Shown: positions 63,430-64,000 of the stretch, piece by piece
How the letters are laid out: each line of letters starts with the position of its first letter
How positions within the stretch are numbered: the first letter of the stretch is position 1
NCBI RefSeq assembly: GCF_026410545.1
Contig: NZ_JAPMIT010000002.1
Span: 620,001 to 684,000 of the forward strand
DNA length: 64,000 bases
Origin: Microbacterium sp. STN6
Lineage (GTDB): Bacteria > Actinomycetota > Actinomycetes > Actinomycetales > Microbacteriaceae
Reading direction: 5' to 3'
Made by a program: the position numbers and the translations under genes
Notes under the pieces: model-generated
The model's database searches: none
The model's input: only the letters and a program-made list of their open reading frames with translations
Told to the model about the DNA's origin: nothing

Positions 63430-63435
63430 TAGCAT
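63430..63435 (+). promoter_or_regulatory. -10 element of a leaderless promoter (sensor kinase at right edge)
   Basis: TAGCAT, six bases (TGGGGG), then ATG at 63442. Confidence 0.5.
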
Positions 63436-63441
63436 TGGGGG

Positions 63442-64000
63442 ATGCCGATGAACCCCGAGCCGCCGTGGGCTGGCGCCGGTCAGCCGCACGGCGCGGAGGA
63501 ACGGCAGCGGCGGCGCCGCGTTCAGCGCTGGATCCCGGCGGTCGTCGCGGCCGTGGCGCAGCTGCCGGCGCTGGTGATCGCGGGAGCGCGGCACGCCCCG
63601 CTGCCGGTCGTGCTCGCGCTCGTGCTGGCCTTCGCGGCGTCGTTCGCGCTTCTCTTCGTTCGGCGCAGGCCCGTCACGGTGCTCGCGACGATCGCCGTCA
63701 TGATCCTGCCCGCCATCGCGCTGGTGGGCGGGCCGCCGGCGCCGGCATTGCCGCTGGCTATCGCCATCGTGATCGCGGTCGTGCACGGCCTCCGGCTGGC
63801 CGTGTGGGTGACCATCGCCTCGCTCGCTGTGGCGGAGCCTCTCGTCGTGATGGCCGTCTCCGGGGCCCGGCTGTCGATCGTGCGCGTGCTGGCCATCGTC
63901 CTCGTCCTCTCGCTTCTCGTCGGCATCGGCGAGGCGATCCGCACACGGCGTGAGCGCTTCCGCGAGATCTCGCGCCGCATCGCCGTCCAGCGTCAGAGCG
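63442..64000 (+). CDS. Sensor histidine kinase, N-terminal part (cut by window edge)
   Basis: The first 186 codons of an open frame that runs off the window. After a hydrophilic start (MPMNPEPPWAGAGQPHGAEERQRRRRV) come about four to five membrane segments: WIPAVVAAVAQLPALVIAG, VVLALVLAFAASFALLFV, VLATIAVMILPAIALVG, LAIAIVIAVVHGLRLAVWV and VRVLAIVLVLSLLVGIG. A charged linker then starts (EAIRTRRERFREISRRIAVQRQS). This is the layout of NarL-type kinases just before their HisKA_3 domain, which would lie outside the window. A third kinase of this class in the window is therefore likely but not proven. Confidence 0.72.
   Translation, partial: MPMNPEPPWAGAGQPHGAEERQRRRRVQRWIPAVVAAVAQLPALVIAGARHAPLPVVLALVLAFAASFALLFVRRRPVTVLATIAVMILPAIALVGGPPAPALPLAIAIVIAVVHGLRLAVWVTIASLAVAEPLVVMAVSGARLSIVRVLAIVLVLSLLVGIGEAIRTRRERFREISRRIAVQRQS

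Overview
The window is about 64 kb of very GC-rich chromosomal DNA from an actinobacterium, most likely a member of the Microbacteriaceae (inference). The reasons are the gene order leuS-comEA-comEC-holA-rpsT-lepA-hemW-hrcA-dnaJ-rsmE-hinT-phoH-ybeY-corC-era and leuA-recO-uppS...dusB-dgt-dnaG, the frequent GTG starts, the many leaderless promoters, and extragenic palindromes of the GGTTGAGGAGC...GTCTCGAAACC type. Almost everything is chromosomal housekeeping or transport. I see no phage, insertion sequence, CRISPR array or plasmid gene.

Layout. 1-1.6 kb: the end of a FUSC-type membrane protein and an App1/DUF2183 phosphatase. 1.8-5.8 kb: a TetR regulator followed by a complete osmoprotectant (glycine betaine/choline-type) ABC importer. 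5.8-14.6 kb: pabB, leuS, the competence genes comEA and comEC, holA and rpsT. 14.8-23.6 kb: a short-chain dehydrogenase, an amidohydrolase, lepA, a membrane protein divergent from a two-component system, a DUF1990 gene and hemW. 23.6-31.8 kb: two DUF4870 paralogues, then the heat-shock/RNA-metabolism cluster hrcA to era, with a perfect CIRCE operator ahead of hrcA. 31.8-44.6 kb: an accessory block between era and leuA. It holds a NarL-type two-component system, a MacB-like ATPase with an FtsX permease, and a four-gene opposing operon of two ATPases and two giant FtsX permeases. 44.6-54.7 kb: a leucine attenuator, leuA, recO, uppS, a DsbA-family protein with a tiny overlapping gene, a YbaK protein, dusB, dgt, a DUF4282 gene and dnaG. 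54.8-62.3 kb: a peptide-type ABC importer operon ending in a 2-hydroxyacid dehydrogenase. 62.4-64 kb: tRNA-Asn, an ArsR/SRPBCC pair and the start of a third sensor kinase.

Three window-wide patterns stand out. First, at least fourteen genes have a TANNNT -10 hexamer exactly 6 (twice 7) nt before the start codon, which means transcripts without a 5' leader. Second, short tandem repeats (3, 12, 15, 18, 21 and 30 bp units) sit at the 3' ends of at least seven unrelated genes; in three of them the stop codon lies within a repeat unit. Third, regulation can be read directly at several places: CIRCE at hrcA, a leucine-rich leader peptide with a terminator at leuA, a palindrome on the ArsR promoter and a palindrome at the TetR promoter.

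Odd single genes are: comEC running about 180 nt into holA; an ABC ATPase with an AbrB-like tail; an extra ATPase in the peptide operon whose H-loop histidine is Gln; and a 52-residue cysteine-containing protein overlapping the DsbA-like gene.
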